Positions 55,111-64,000 of a stretch of DNA of 64,000 nucleotides are shown one piece after another. The notes under the pieces are model-generated. The model made no database searches and was not told the DNA's origin. It worked only from the letters and a program-made list of their open reading frames with translations. The translations under genes and the position numbers were made by a program. How positions within the stretch are numbered: the first letter of the stretch is position 1; each line of letters begins with the position of its first letter. Source of the stretch: Anniella stebbinsi (lineage: Eukaryota > Chordata > Lepidosauria > Squamata > Anniellidae); NCBI GenBank assembly GCA_029215795.1, contig JARDYH010000003.1, forward strand, positions 101,402,609 through 101,466,608, given 5' to 3'.

Positions 55111-55490
55111 TCTCCTAAAGTTTAATTGGAATCTACTCTCCTGTAACTTAATCCCATTAGATCTAGTCCTGACCTTCACTGGAGCAGAGTACAAGTCTTT
55201 GTCCTTTTCTTTGTGACAGCTCTTCGGGTATTTGAAGAGTGCTGTCAGGCTCCCCACAGTCTACTATTTCCCAAGCTAAACATACCCAGTTCTTTCAACT
55301 TTGGCTCATAGGCTTTTTTCCACATTAATGATCATCTTCATTTGCCCTCCTCTGAACCTATTCCAAATTGTCTACATCCTTCTTAAGTGTAGCACCCAGA
55401 AGTGGACACCACACTCCAGATGGTGTCAGACTCATGCGGAATAAACTGGAATTAGTGGAAATATTATTTCTCATGATTTGGAAATTATGG
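55111..55490 (-). pseudogene. CR1 copy, part 1
   Basis: The minus-strand CR1 3' region: AGCTCTTCGGGTATTTGAAG, GCTAAACATACCCAGTTCTT and CTTCTTAAGTGTAGCACCCA. It continues at 57304 after an L1 insertion. Confidence 0.85.
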
Positions 55491-55503
55491 CCCTATGAAT
55501 GTA

Positions 55504-57303
55504 TTTTTTTTCTTTTTTTATTGTGAATGTCAAAGAAACAGAACAATAACAACAAAAACAAATTGTGAAAAAAAGAAAAAAAACATTACATATACAGGGA
55601 TGTCATCATTTTTCATCATGTGTAAAAAAAAGAGGGGGGGAATCCAACCATATAGCCATATACTTATCCATCTGCAAGTTGCGCTTATATATCACTCGTT
55701 CAAATGTTGATAAGGTTATTAAGTCCTCAATCCATTGCAACATGGGAGGTGAGTATTTATCCTTTATCTTTTAGCTGTCATAAGGGCTCTGAAAATCCAT
55801 TTGTGCTGACCCTGTGTTAGTTTCCAAGAAACTAGCAAATAGTTTAGAAGGACATGCACATCCTTTCATATTAAAGATTGATTCAGGACAAGATTTATCC
55901 TTATTTTAACCTCCTCCCAAAAGGAGGAGACTACTGAGCATTGCCAAAACATATGAATTCAAGAAGCATTAGGTGCATTACATCTCCAACAATTATGTAA
56001 ATTAGGTAGACCCTTGTTGAAAAGGCTTTGTGGGGTCCAGTAGACCTGAAACAGGATTTTTTGCTGAATAAGACATAGCCTAAGATCCATAGATGCTTCA
56101 AATATAAACTCTAAGGCAACAATCCATTGTTTGGGCAAAATAGAATACTCCAATTTTTTATTCCAATCCTGTCTTCAACCATGGGTATCGTATTTATTTA
56201 CTACTACTAAATATTTATATATATGAGTTGACGTGACTGTTCAGCTGCTACAAGTGTTTCTAACAGTAATGGAAGCTCTGAAGCTGTAAAAGCAGCTGGA
56301 CCAAACCTAGATTTCAGCAAATGTTGCAGTTGCAAGTATTGCCATTCTGCTGTAGCAGGTAAGTTATATTAGCATGTAAATCAGAAAATGGCAAACACTC
56401 ATCATCTGAACCTATTAATTGATCCAAAGTAAGAATCGCCTTATCTGTCCATGTCCTCCACAAAAACATTTTTTCCCAATTTTTAAATCTGGATTTCCCC
56501 ATAAAGTCAATTTTGCATGAGAAAATGGGTCAAACTGCAATTGATGCGATACTATACGCCATACCTCTGTAGCCACCAAGATTGTAAAAGGAGGATTATT
56601 TAATCTAACACGTCGAGAACTGAGTGCCATCCATTTAGGAAGAAGTTCTAACCATAAAGATTCCAAAACTGACCAGAGTGGCACATCTATGCAAACTGGA
56701 GAAGACCAAAACTTAGTACAAGTCAATAAATAGGCCCGATGATACAAAGCGAGGTCTGGAAATCCAAACCCTCCTTCTTTAATTGGAAGTTGCATTCATT
56801 TCAAAGATATTCGAGGTGGGGGAGAACCTCAGAAGAATTTATGAAACAAAGCATTAAGTTGTTGAAAATAAAGGAATCCCATGTATAACATAGAAAATTT
56901 GAGGTACCATATTCATCTTAAGTGTGTTGACTTTACCCCACAAACTCAACTTTATTGGTGCCCATCTGTCTATATTAAGTACAATCTCATCGATAAACTT
57001 ATTCAGATTTATTTTAATCAATTGAGATAGCTCTCTGGGAATAAGTATTCTCAGATAAGTAATAAAATCAGGACACCATCGAAATTGACCATTAGCCTAC
57101 ACACTAGAAGTTATGCTATCTCCAATTGGCATCAATTCAGACTTTGACCAATTAATTGAGTAACCGGACAGATCACCGAAGGTATTTATCAGAGACATCA
57201 AAGCAGGAATAGATGCCTGGAGTTTAGAAATAAACAATAAAAGATTGTCAGCATAAAGAATAATGTTAAATTCTAAGTCAACATGCACAAACCCGTGAAA
57301 TGT
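55504..57303 (-). pseudogene. L1 ORF2 3' half (second lineage) inserted in a CR1
   Basis: The minus strand reads LEFNIILYADNLLLFISKLQ (RT active site with the second Asp replaced by Asn), INTFGDLSGYSINWSKSELM, QLPIKEGGFGFPDLALYHRA, PKWMALSSRRVRLNNPPFTI and LWGNPDLKIGKKCF. An A tail lies at 55504-55520. CCCTATGAATGTA is duplicated exactly at 55491-55503 and 57304-57316, so this is an independent 5'-truncated insertion. Stops are present. Confidence 0.93.
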
Positions 57304-57690
57304 CCCTATGAATGTAGCCTAAAACTATGTTCACCTTTTTAGCACCCACATGATGTGGATTCATGTTCCACATGTGATTGACTACAATCCTTTTCATGTG
57401 TCCTCTACTTTTGCATTTGATTTTTTTTTGCCTACATGCAGAAATTTGCATTTATCTTTATCACATTTCATTGTATTAGTTTCAGCCCAGTTTTCTTTCT
57501 ATCAAGTTCACTTATTTATTCCTGTCTCCTGAGGGTGTACTATCCCTCCGAGTTTTGTAACAGCTGCAAATTTGATAAGGATTCCATCCAAGTCATTGGG
57601 AGAGGACTGGGCCGAGGACAGTGCCCTGTTGCACCCTACTTGAAACCTCACTCCAGATTGATGAGAAACCATTGATTAGGACTTTTTTTA
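57304..57690 (-). pseudogene. CR1 copy, part 2
   Basis: Continuation of 55111-55490: AGCCTAAAACTATGTTCACC, TTAGTTTCAGCCCAGTTTTC, then the QGTVLGPVLSQ-type RT motif on the minus strand near 57600. It ends within the RT domain. Confidence 0.82.
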
Positions 57691-58547
57691 GTTTTCCAGG
57701 GCCGTGTCTTGATGGCGTTGTGTCTGCACCCCAAGGCCTGGAACTCCCACATTGGTGCTCCTTCCCGTTATCTGCATGGGAAGGAGCACAAGTGCGGGGT
57801 CTGTGTGAAGGAGCCGTTGCCACCCCCCATGCCCATGCATCCAAACTTCTGCATGCCTCAGGACATTGCAAGGGTGCTTGGGGGGGAGCCTTTTTTGGTT
57901 CTTTTGTTAAATCTGTAAATGCGAAGCTTTGCATTTACAGATAAATGGGGGGAACAACGGGGAGGAACAGGGCGCTCTGGCTCTGCACATCCACCCCTTT
58001 TGTTTATTTATATATTTATTTATTTTAAATGATGGTTCACAGAGGTGCAGAGGTGGTTCAGTGACTGTTTGGCTCACTGGTCCACCCTCTTCCCTGCCCA
58101 GCCTATAGCAATCAATCAGGGGTCACCATTGGCTGTGGCATGCCTCTGCAGCAGCTCCGGAGCAAGGCGACAGGCGACAGACGGCAGATGTCGTCGTCAT
58201 CTCGCTGCAAGCACACAAAGTCAGAGTAAGTGCTCAACTTTTTTAAAGCGGAGCTTTGGGGGTTTGCCCCTGGATAGCTTTGCGATGGCAGCTGCGTCAT
58301 ATAGATGACCTGCAACCACTCTGGATCCACCCCGGGGCACACCCCTTGTTAAGATGTACCCCAGGACACTGTTCTTACTGCCTATTGTAGTTTATTCTCA
58401 CTACTTGAACTGACACTGCAACAAAACAGGCGAATTCAGCTCTAATGCCAAGACTTCATTTAAATGGCAAGAACCATTATTTAGTTACATACTTGATTTA
58501 CAGAGAGGCTCTTTAAACTGATTTTTGTATGTGTATTTGTGTTAAAG
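57691..58547. other. Intronic DNA with one perfect hairpin
   Basis: ATCTGTAAATGC / GCATTTACAGAT around 57909-57942 form a tight hairpin with an AAGCTT core. Otherwise nothing is recognised. Confidence 0.45.
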
Positions 58548-58608
58548 ATATTAGGCCTTCCACCTGCTGATTTCATTCAGACTGCATCAAGACGACGAAC
58601 TTTTTTTG
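58548..58608 (+). CDS. DYRK4: DYRK4 exon I: C-lobe segment, last exon in the window
   Basis: This exon is 61 nt, phase 0 to phase 1, with acceptor GTGTTAAAG and donor G|GTAAGC. It encodes ILGLPPADFIQTASRRRTFF plus one base of the next codon. The polypyrimidine tract is weak (TGTATGTGTATTTGTGTTAAAG), but the peptide is a close match to the segment that follows CIMEV in DYRK4. The kinase C-lobe continues in further exons. I searched the remaining 5.4 kb by eye for a continuation and found none, so they lie beyond the window. Confidence 0.95.
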
Positions 58609-59824
58609 GTAAGCACGTCTCATTATTGATTGATTCATATAGTGACCATAATTATGATGGGTAGGATATGTGTGGAAGAAGGGTCTGTATAATGCAGAGA
58701 CCCTGGTGGCAGAGGGAATGCAAGGCATGACTTTCAGATATTATACAATAAACCCTTTCTGTTGGCTCCTCAAGGGCTGAATTCTTGATGTGTAAATCTA
58801 CAGACTGTGGGTGGCCCAGTCAGGCCACCCCTAGTTATGGTTGGGACCCCTATTTTGTGTGTTTTTCCCATAGGGGCAAAATATCAGTTTTTGGGGCACA
58901 GCTAAACTCCAAGTTCTCCGATCTGCCCCAAAGTTTGCATATAGCTACATAATTTGCTAGCAGATTAGTTAGGTGCATAACAAAACTTATAATGGGATGT
59001 TATATGGGGGCAAGGATTACGCCCTCCTGTAGGGCCTCATGCATGGAAGTGAGCATTATCCTTTGAGAAATAGGTCTAATGCATAGGCTATGGTAGAAAA
59101 CATTTTTTGAGTGAAAATTCAAGGGAAAAAGTGAAAGGGTGTGGCCAACTGCCTGACAAGCAAAATATAGGACATCATCTGATGAACATTTTATTGTACG
59201 CTCCTTATTGGGCACTCCCAGATTTTTGCAGGCCTATTCATAATGTCGTCTGCGTCCTGCATGCCCCCCGGCCCTTTTGGCCTTCTTTGCATGACACACA
59301 CACACAAAAAAGACCCCAATAAATTCAAATTATTTTTGAGAGGGAACTTGCTGCTCTCTCCTGTTGTGTGCAGAAGGAGCAGTGCAATCGAAACAGCCCC
59401 CACTGAATGGGCCAATAGATGGAAAGCTGCCAAATTTGCCAAGCTGGGAGAGAATGGGTTAACTAGCAGCAAGTTGAAATCCATCAAGTTTGGTCAAGGT
59501 TTGGGGGAGATATGAGCTTCCCCCCAAAACCCCCATTTGTTTGTATTGAGGGAAGGCGGTTGGAGGCTTTGGAATATTCACACCGAGCTGTGGCTTGTGG
59601 CCAGAGAGGGAGGATTTAAAGGAGCCCTCTGGAGCTCCACAGCAGAACAGGCTTGCCCATGTCAATCAATCAAGGTTTAAGGCAGGGAGAGGGAATTAAA
59701 GGGGCTGTGCCCTGCCCCTGCAGGAGGGTGGCTGATTTACATTTTTTTGTTTAAGGAAGTCAATGTTTTTTTTAAAAAAAACGTTGCAATAGAAAACACA
59801 GGAGATGCAGAAATCAGAGGGCTC
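58609..59824. other. Intron after exon I, nothing recognised
   Basis: I looked for the next DYRK4 exon here and did not find one. No named repeat. Confidence 0.4.
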
Positions 59825-59828
59825 GTAC

Positions 59829-59830
59829 CA

Positions 59831-59870
<40 letters not shown>

Positions 59871-59897
59871 TGAGAGAGAGAGAGAGAGAGAGAGAGA
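59829..59897. repeat. (TG)n(AG)n compound microsatellite
   Basis: About 20 TG units followed by about 13 AG units. Flanking frames with His/Thr or Arg/Glu alternation are artefacts of it. Confidence 0.95.
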
Positions 59898-60202
59898 TGG
59901 GGTGGGGCCCAGGCTTGGAGGAGGGTAGGGGGGTCCATGCCTGTGTGTGCAGGGTGGGGTCTCAGGAGGTGATGCCTGTGTGTGGATGGGGCTCAGGTGT
60001 GGGGACTTGCGCAGGGGGTGGCAGTCTTGAGTGTGATGGTGGGGGATGTCTGAAAGTTGATGACTGGGCTGGGGAATCGGAAGTGGAAGCTTGTGCTGGG
60101 ATGAGGGTCTACAGAGGAGGGCTCACAGTGGGTGTCCCAGTTTGGGGGTGGTGGTGGTGGTTCAGAGAGCAGTTGGTGGAGCTCCTGCCTGGGGCTGCGT
60201 GG

Positions 60203-62570
60203 TATATTATATTATTATATTACTTATATCCTGGCTTTTTCCCAACACTGGGACTCAAGGCAGTTTACAAGATTAAAACATATAAATATAAGTTTACAAA
60301 AGTTAAAATAGAATTAAAACCCTGTAATATTTTTTTAAAATAAAATAAAATAAAAAGCAAGTCACAATTAAAAATCCAATACATTAACACAGATCCAGAG
60401 TATTCCCAAAGGCCTGCCAGAACAAAAAAGTTTCTGCTTGCCTCCAAAAGTGAAACAAGGAGGGAGCCAGTCTAGCTTCCTTGGGAAGGGAGTTTCAGAG
60501 CCCTGAAGCAGCCACTGAGAAGGCCCTCTCCCGCATACCCATCAGGCGGGTCTGAGATGATGGTGGGACTGAGAGAAAGGCTTCTCCTGAAGATCTCAGA
60601 GCACGGGCAGGCTCATATGGGAGAATATGGTCTTTCAGATAACCTGGACCCGAGCTGTATAGGGCTTTATATGTCATAACCAGCACTTTGAATTGTGCCC
60701 AGAAACAGATGGGAAGCCAGTGGAGCTGTTTTAACAGAGGAGTTGTATGCTCCCTGTAACCAGCCCTGGTCAACAATCTGGCTGCTGCTCTTTGAACTAG
60801 GGATGTGCATGCCCGAAAATATCGTATTTTATTGTTATCGTAATTTCGGACCAAAAAAAATTATCGTCTCCGATAATATTGTAGGTGAACCATATCGTCT
60901 TCATGATAATTATCGGAAATACGTTATTTAATTTGCAACCCCATTGTGCTCTATAGAGCTGAATATTTGTTAGAAAAAAATGCCTATAACTTCTGTATTT
61001 TCAAAGTTACAGGCTTGAAGCATGGTCACAATACTTATGGGGTATGCCTAAGTATGTGTATGAAATTTGAGATCGATCCCTCCAACCCTCAATTTTATAT
61101 GAATTTGTTAAAGATCATTTAAGTTCTGACAGGTCAAAAGTTGCACAATCTTTCAAAAATTCATATAAAATACAGGGGTGGAGGGATTGATCTGAAATTT
61201 GGCACATATGTGTAGCAACATGTGCTAAACATGTGTATGAAATTTGAGATCGATCCCTCCAACCCTCAATTTTATATGAATTTCTTAAAGATTGTGCAAC
61301 TTTTTGACAGGTCTGAATGAACACACGTGGTGAGCTGTCATACTGACCTGTCAGAACTTAAATGATCTTTAATAAATTCATATAAAATTGAGGGTTGGAG
61401 GGATCAATCTCAAATTTCATATACATACTTAGGCATACCCCATAAGCCCTGTGACCACGTTTCAAGCCTCTAACTTTGAAAATACAGAAGTTATAGGTTT
61501 ATTTATATGGCAGTCCAATAATCTGATATAATCAGCCTGAAAATTATCATCTCCGATGATTATCGTAGGAAGTTGTATCGTATCGTTATTGTTAATCGTA
61601 TGCACGATAAAGAAAATATATCGTTATTGTACATTTTAACGATACGATACACATCCACACTTTGAACCAGCTGAATTTTCCAAACACTCTTCAAAGGCAG
61701 CCCCACGTAGAGTGCATTACAGTAATCCAAATGGGATGTAACTACGGCATGTGTCACCATGACCAGGTCAGACATCTCTAGGAACGGGTGCGATGGTGCA
61801 CTAGCTTCAATTGTGCAAATGCACTCCTGACCACCACCGAGACCTGCACTTCCAGGCGGCTCAGGACTGAATCCAGAAGTACACCCTAGCTGTGAATCTG
61901 TGTCTTCAGGGGGAGTGTAACCCCATCCAGCCCAAGCTGACTCCCTATTCCCTGATATGCCTTTTGACTGACCAGGAGCACCTCTGTCTTGTCTGGATTA
62001 AGTTTCAATTTGTTCGCCCTCATCCAGTCCATTACTGCCAACAAACAATGATTTAGCACCAAAACAGCTTCCTTCGAATCAGGTGGAAAGGAGAAGTAGA
62101 GTTGGGTGTCATCAGCATTTCAGTGGCACTGAATCCCCAAACTCCAGACAACCTTTTCCAACAGTTTCATGCATATGTTAAATAGCATGAGGAACAAAAC
62201 TGAACCCTGAGGGACTCCACAGGCCAATGGCCAAGGAGTTGAACAGAAGTCCCCCTGCACCACCTTCTGGGTCTGCCCCTCCAGGAAGGAATGGAGCCAC
62301 TGTAAAACAGTATCTCTGTCCCTTCCCAGCAAGGCAGCCAAGAAGGATACCATGGTTGATGGTATCAAACACTGCTGAGAAGTCCAGCAGAACCACCAGG
62401 GACACACTTCCCCTGTCCAGTTCCTAGTGTAGGTCATCCACCAAGGCGACCAAAGTTGTTTCTGTCCCATAACCAGGTCTGAAGCCAGATTGAAATGGAC
62501 CAAAATAATCTGTCTCAACCAGGAATCCCTGGAGTTGGGGGACCACCATGTGCTCCAATACCTTGTCCAG
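60203..62570 (-). pseudogene. L2-type LINE copy split by a hAT element
   Basis: Minus-strand motifs: SLVVLLDFSAVFDTINHGIL, CGVPQGSVLFLMLFNICMKL, the ORF end with TSHLDYCNALYVGLPLKSVW (61.7 kb), then, past the insertion 60798-61659, AAARLLTRAGYREHTTPLL and YKALYSSGPGYLKDHILPYE. The last part gives the usual PARALRSSG ending and the 3' UTR at 60203. Frames are broken, and the YADD region reads as LQFHCHADDTQLYF-like with a frame change near 62115. L1-like tails are absent. Confidence 0.88.
60798..61659. mobile_element. hAT-type element with 8-bp target duplication CTTTGAAC
   Basis: It begins TAGGGATGTGCATG and ends ATACACATCCACA. CTTTGAAC occurs exactly at both sides (60790-60797 and 61660-61667), and the host L2 frame resumes after it. 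The inner halves are inverted copies (TTCTGTATTTTCAAAGTTA near 60987 and TAACTTTGAAAATACAGAA near 61471; the GAGATCGATCCCTCCAACCC block occurs more than once). ATCGTTATCG-type short words fill the ends. It is non-coding. Confidence 0.9.
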
Positions 62571-62775
62571 AAATATTATATTGATAATATAATATATATT
62601 ATATGGATATATTATATTGATAAAATGCTTTTATGCTTTTTATGCTTTTTAAATTTTGTATATTGGTTTTTTAATGTTCAGTGTTTTTAATTTTTGTAAA
62701 CTGCCCAGAGAGCTTTGGCTATAGGGAGGTATATAAATGTAATAAATAATAATAAATAATAATAATAATCCACTG
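62571..62775 (+). mobile_element. L2-type LINE 3' end
   Basis: TTTTGTAAACTGCCCAGAGA, GCTTTGGCTATAGGGAGGTA, then ATAAATAATAATAATAAT. It is oriented opposite to the neighbouring L2 and preceded by an A/T-rich run. Confidence 0.82.
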
Positions 62776-63552
62776 AGTCTTCCTTCTTTGCAGTTCTGCT
62801 ATTTAATGCCAGGTCAGTCCACAATAAGACCACTCGTATTCTTGAATTAGAAGGCTGACCTGCATGCATTACTGAGACTTGGGTGGGTGAACTTGGCAGG
62901 GTTGATCTGACTCAGCTCAGCCCACCTGGCTACTCAGGACAGCACCAACATAGATTGGAGGGGGAGAGTCCTCATGAGCCATAGATTTTCCATCTCTATC
63001 ACCAGGAAACTACTCCACCGTGGAGCAAGCCTTGAAGGGTTGCACCTGGTGTTGCATCATAGAGACAGATTGGGGATGCTGCTGGTGTACTGCCCACCCT
63101 GCTGCCCAGCATCCTCCCTGATCAAGCTGGTGGAAGTGGTCTCAGGTGTGGTGCTGGAGGAATCCAGGATGGTGGTTCTGGGTGACTTCAACTTTCACGC
63201 TGAGGCCATCTCTGGAGCTCCAGCTTGGGACTTCATGGCCTCCATGACAACCATGGGGCAGTCTCAATTTGTCACTAGCCCAACACATGAAGTAGGCCAT
63301 ACCCTTGATTTTGTTTTTGCTCCAAGCTGTGAGATGGGTAGTCTGAAGATTGGGGAGGAGGGTCCAAGTAACCTCATTGTCATAATCGGACCATTTCCTG
63401 GTGAGATTTGAACTCACGGTGTTACTCTCCTCCTGCAAGGGTGGGGGACTCATTCAGATGGTCTGCCCCAGGAGACTGATGGAATCCAACAGATTTCTGA
63501 ATGCTCTTGGGGATTTTCCAGTGGAACAGTGAGATGCAGAGGGCCATTGACT
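62776..63552 (+). pseudogene. L2-type LINE endonuclease region
   Basis: The plus strand reads LLFNARSVHNKTTRILELEG, CITETWVGELG, LPPGYSGQHQH-like, then MVVLGDFNFHAEAISG and HEVGHTLDFVFAPSCEMGSL. These are APE-endonuclease motifs (ET, GDFN, DFVF) of L2 elements. The final SDH motif falls in another frame near 63390. It is cut at about 63553 by the next L2 tail. Confidence 0.85.
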
Positions 63553-64000
63553 TGATTTATTTATTTATTTATTTATTACATTTGTATACCGCCCCATAGC
63601 CGAAGCTCTCTGGGCGGTTTACATAGGATTAAAAACAATTAAAAACAATATACAAAAATTAAAACAGCAAAAACATACAACATACACACAATCTGTACAT
63701 TTAAAAACCACTTCAACACTTCAAAAAAACAAAAAAAACCAAAAAAAAAACAAAAAAAACCAACAAAACAAAACAGACCCAGGCTCCTCAGATATTGCCA
63801 AATGCCTGAGAGAAGAGGAAAGTCTTGACCTGGCGCCGAAAAGATAACAATGTTGGCGCCAGGCGGAGTGCCCTCTCCAGCCCTGTAGAGCCTGCTCTGC
63901 TCCTTGATATTCTAGGGAGCTGTGGTCAATAAAAAAGGCTGGATGTTGGCTAGAGTGCAAATGGCGTAAGACTCGAAGTGAAGATGACCGAGCATACTCC
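63553..64000 (-). mobile_element. Young L2-type LINE 3' end, runs off the window
   Basis: (TTTA)n then ACCGCCCCATAGCCGAAGCT and GGGCGGTTTACATAGG. It is almost identical to 3939-4239 up to about 63825. Beyond that it continues into L2 body sequence (ATGTTGGCGCCAGGCGGAGT, CCTTGATATTCTAGGGAGCT). The join near 63860 looks like an internal deletion. Its end lies past the window edge. Confidence 0.82.

Noticed and set aside
57618..57945. A host gene exon in the frames at 57.6-57.9 kb
   Set aside because: No splice phase linking to DYRK4 exons H or I. The left part is the edge of a CR1.
59696..59938. His/Thr-rich frame on the minus strand
   Set aside because: Product of the (TG)n(AG)n microsatellite.

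Overview
The window is a stretch of squamate reptile (lizard-type) nuclear DNA. Two things show this. One vertebrate protein kinase gene, DYRK4, is split into small exons by long introns. Those introns are packed with the mobile-element mix typical of squamates: L1, L2 and CR1 LINEs, DIRS, Penelope, hAT-type MITEs, a MIR-like SINE and a retroviral remnant. I see no bacterial or organellar sequence, no rRNA or tRNA gene and no CRISPR array.

Host gene. Nine + strand exons of DYRK4 lie at 995-1144, 10161-10284, 12680-12843, 33025-33161, 33547-33687, 35298-35436, 39545-39632, 48661-48833 and 58548-58608. Together they give 1177 nt (about 392 codons) in one frame with no stop. All junctions are AG/GT and every intron phase matches its neighbour. 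They encode a linker, the DYRK N-terminal region and DH box, and most of the kinase domain (GKGSFG, catalytic Lys, HCD loop, DFG, YTY activation loop, SPE). The first coding exon(s) and the C-terminal exons lie outside the window.

Layout. 1-995 holds two fold-back MITEs upstream of the first exon seen. Intron A-B carries a decayed L1, a ~197-bp tandem array, a MIR-like SINE, a CpG-rich MITE and a CR1 end. Intron B-C holds an L2 split by a CR1. Intron C-D (20 kb) holds a full-length L1 with both ORFs open and a 15-bp target duplication. It also holds an L2, several CR1s, DIRS and Penelope pieces, and scattered fragments of an orphan transposon-like ORF. Intron F-G has a nearly readable L2 and a 288-bp hAT MITE with a perfect 8-bp target duplication. 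Intron G-H has an ERV 3' end (LTR plus env remnant). Intron H-I has a second L1 lineage broken by two GC-rich hAT-like elements, and an L1 nested in a CR1. After the last exon seen come microsatellites, an L2 split by another hAT element, and further L2 pieces at the right edge.

How it fits together. The only host function supported here is the kinase. Everything else is intronic or flanking mobile DNA, with several clear nesting orders: L1 into CR1, CR1 into L2, CR1 into CR1, hAT into L1 and into L2, and an L2 tail into L1. The full-length L1 is the youngest-looking insertion. The most unusual structures are the GC-rich elements that share the terminus TAGGCTGACCAG and contain long palindromes centred on TGACGTCA, the L1 promoter monomers that repeat the ORF1 start, and the orphan ORF spread over 6 kb.
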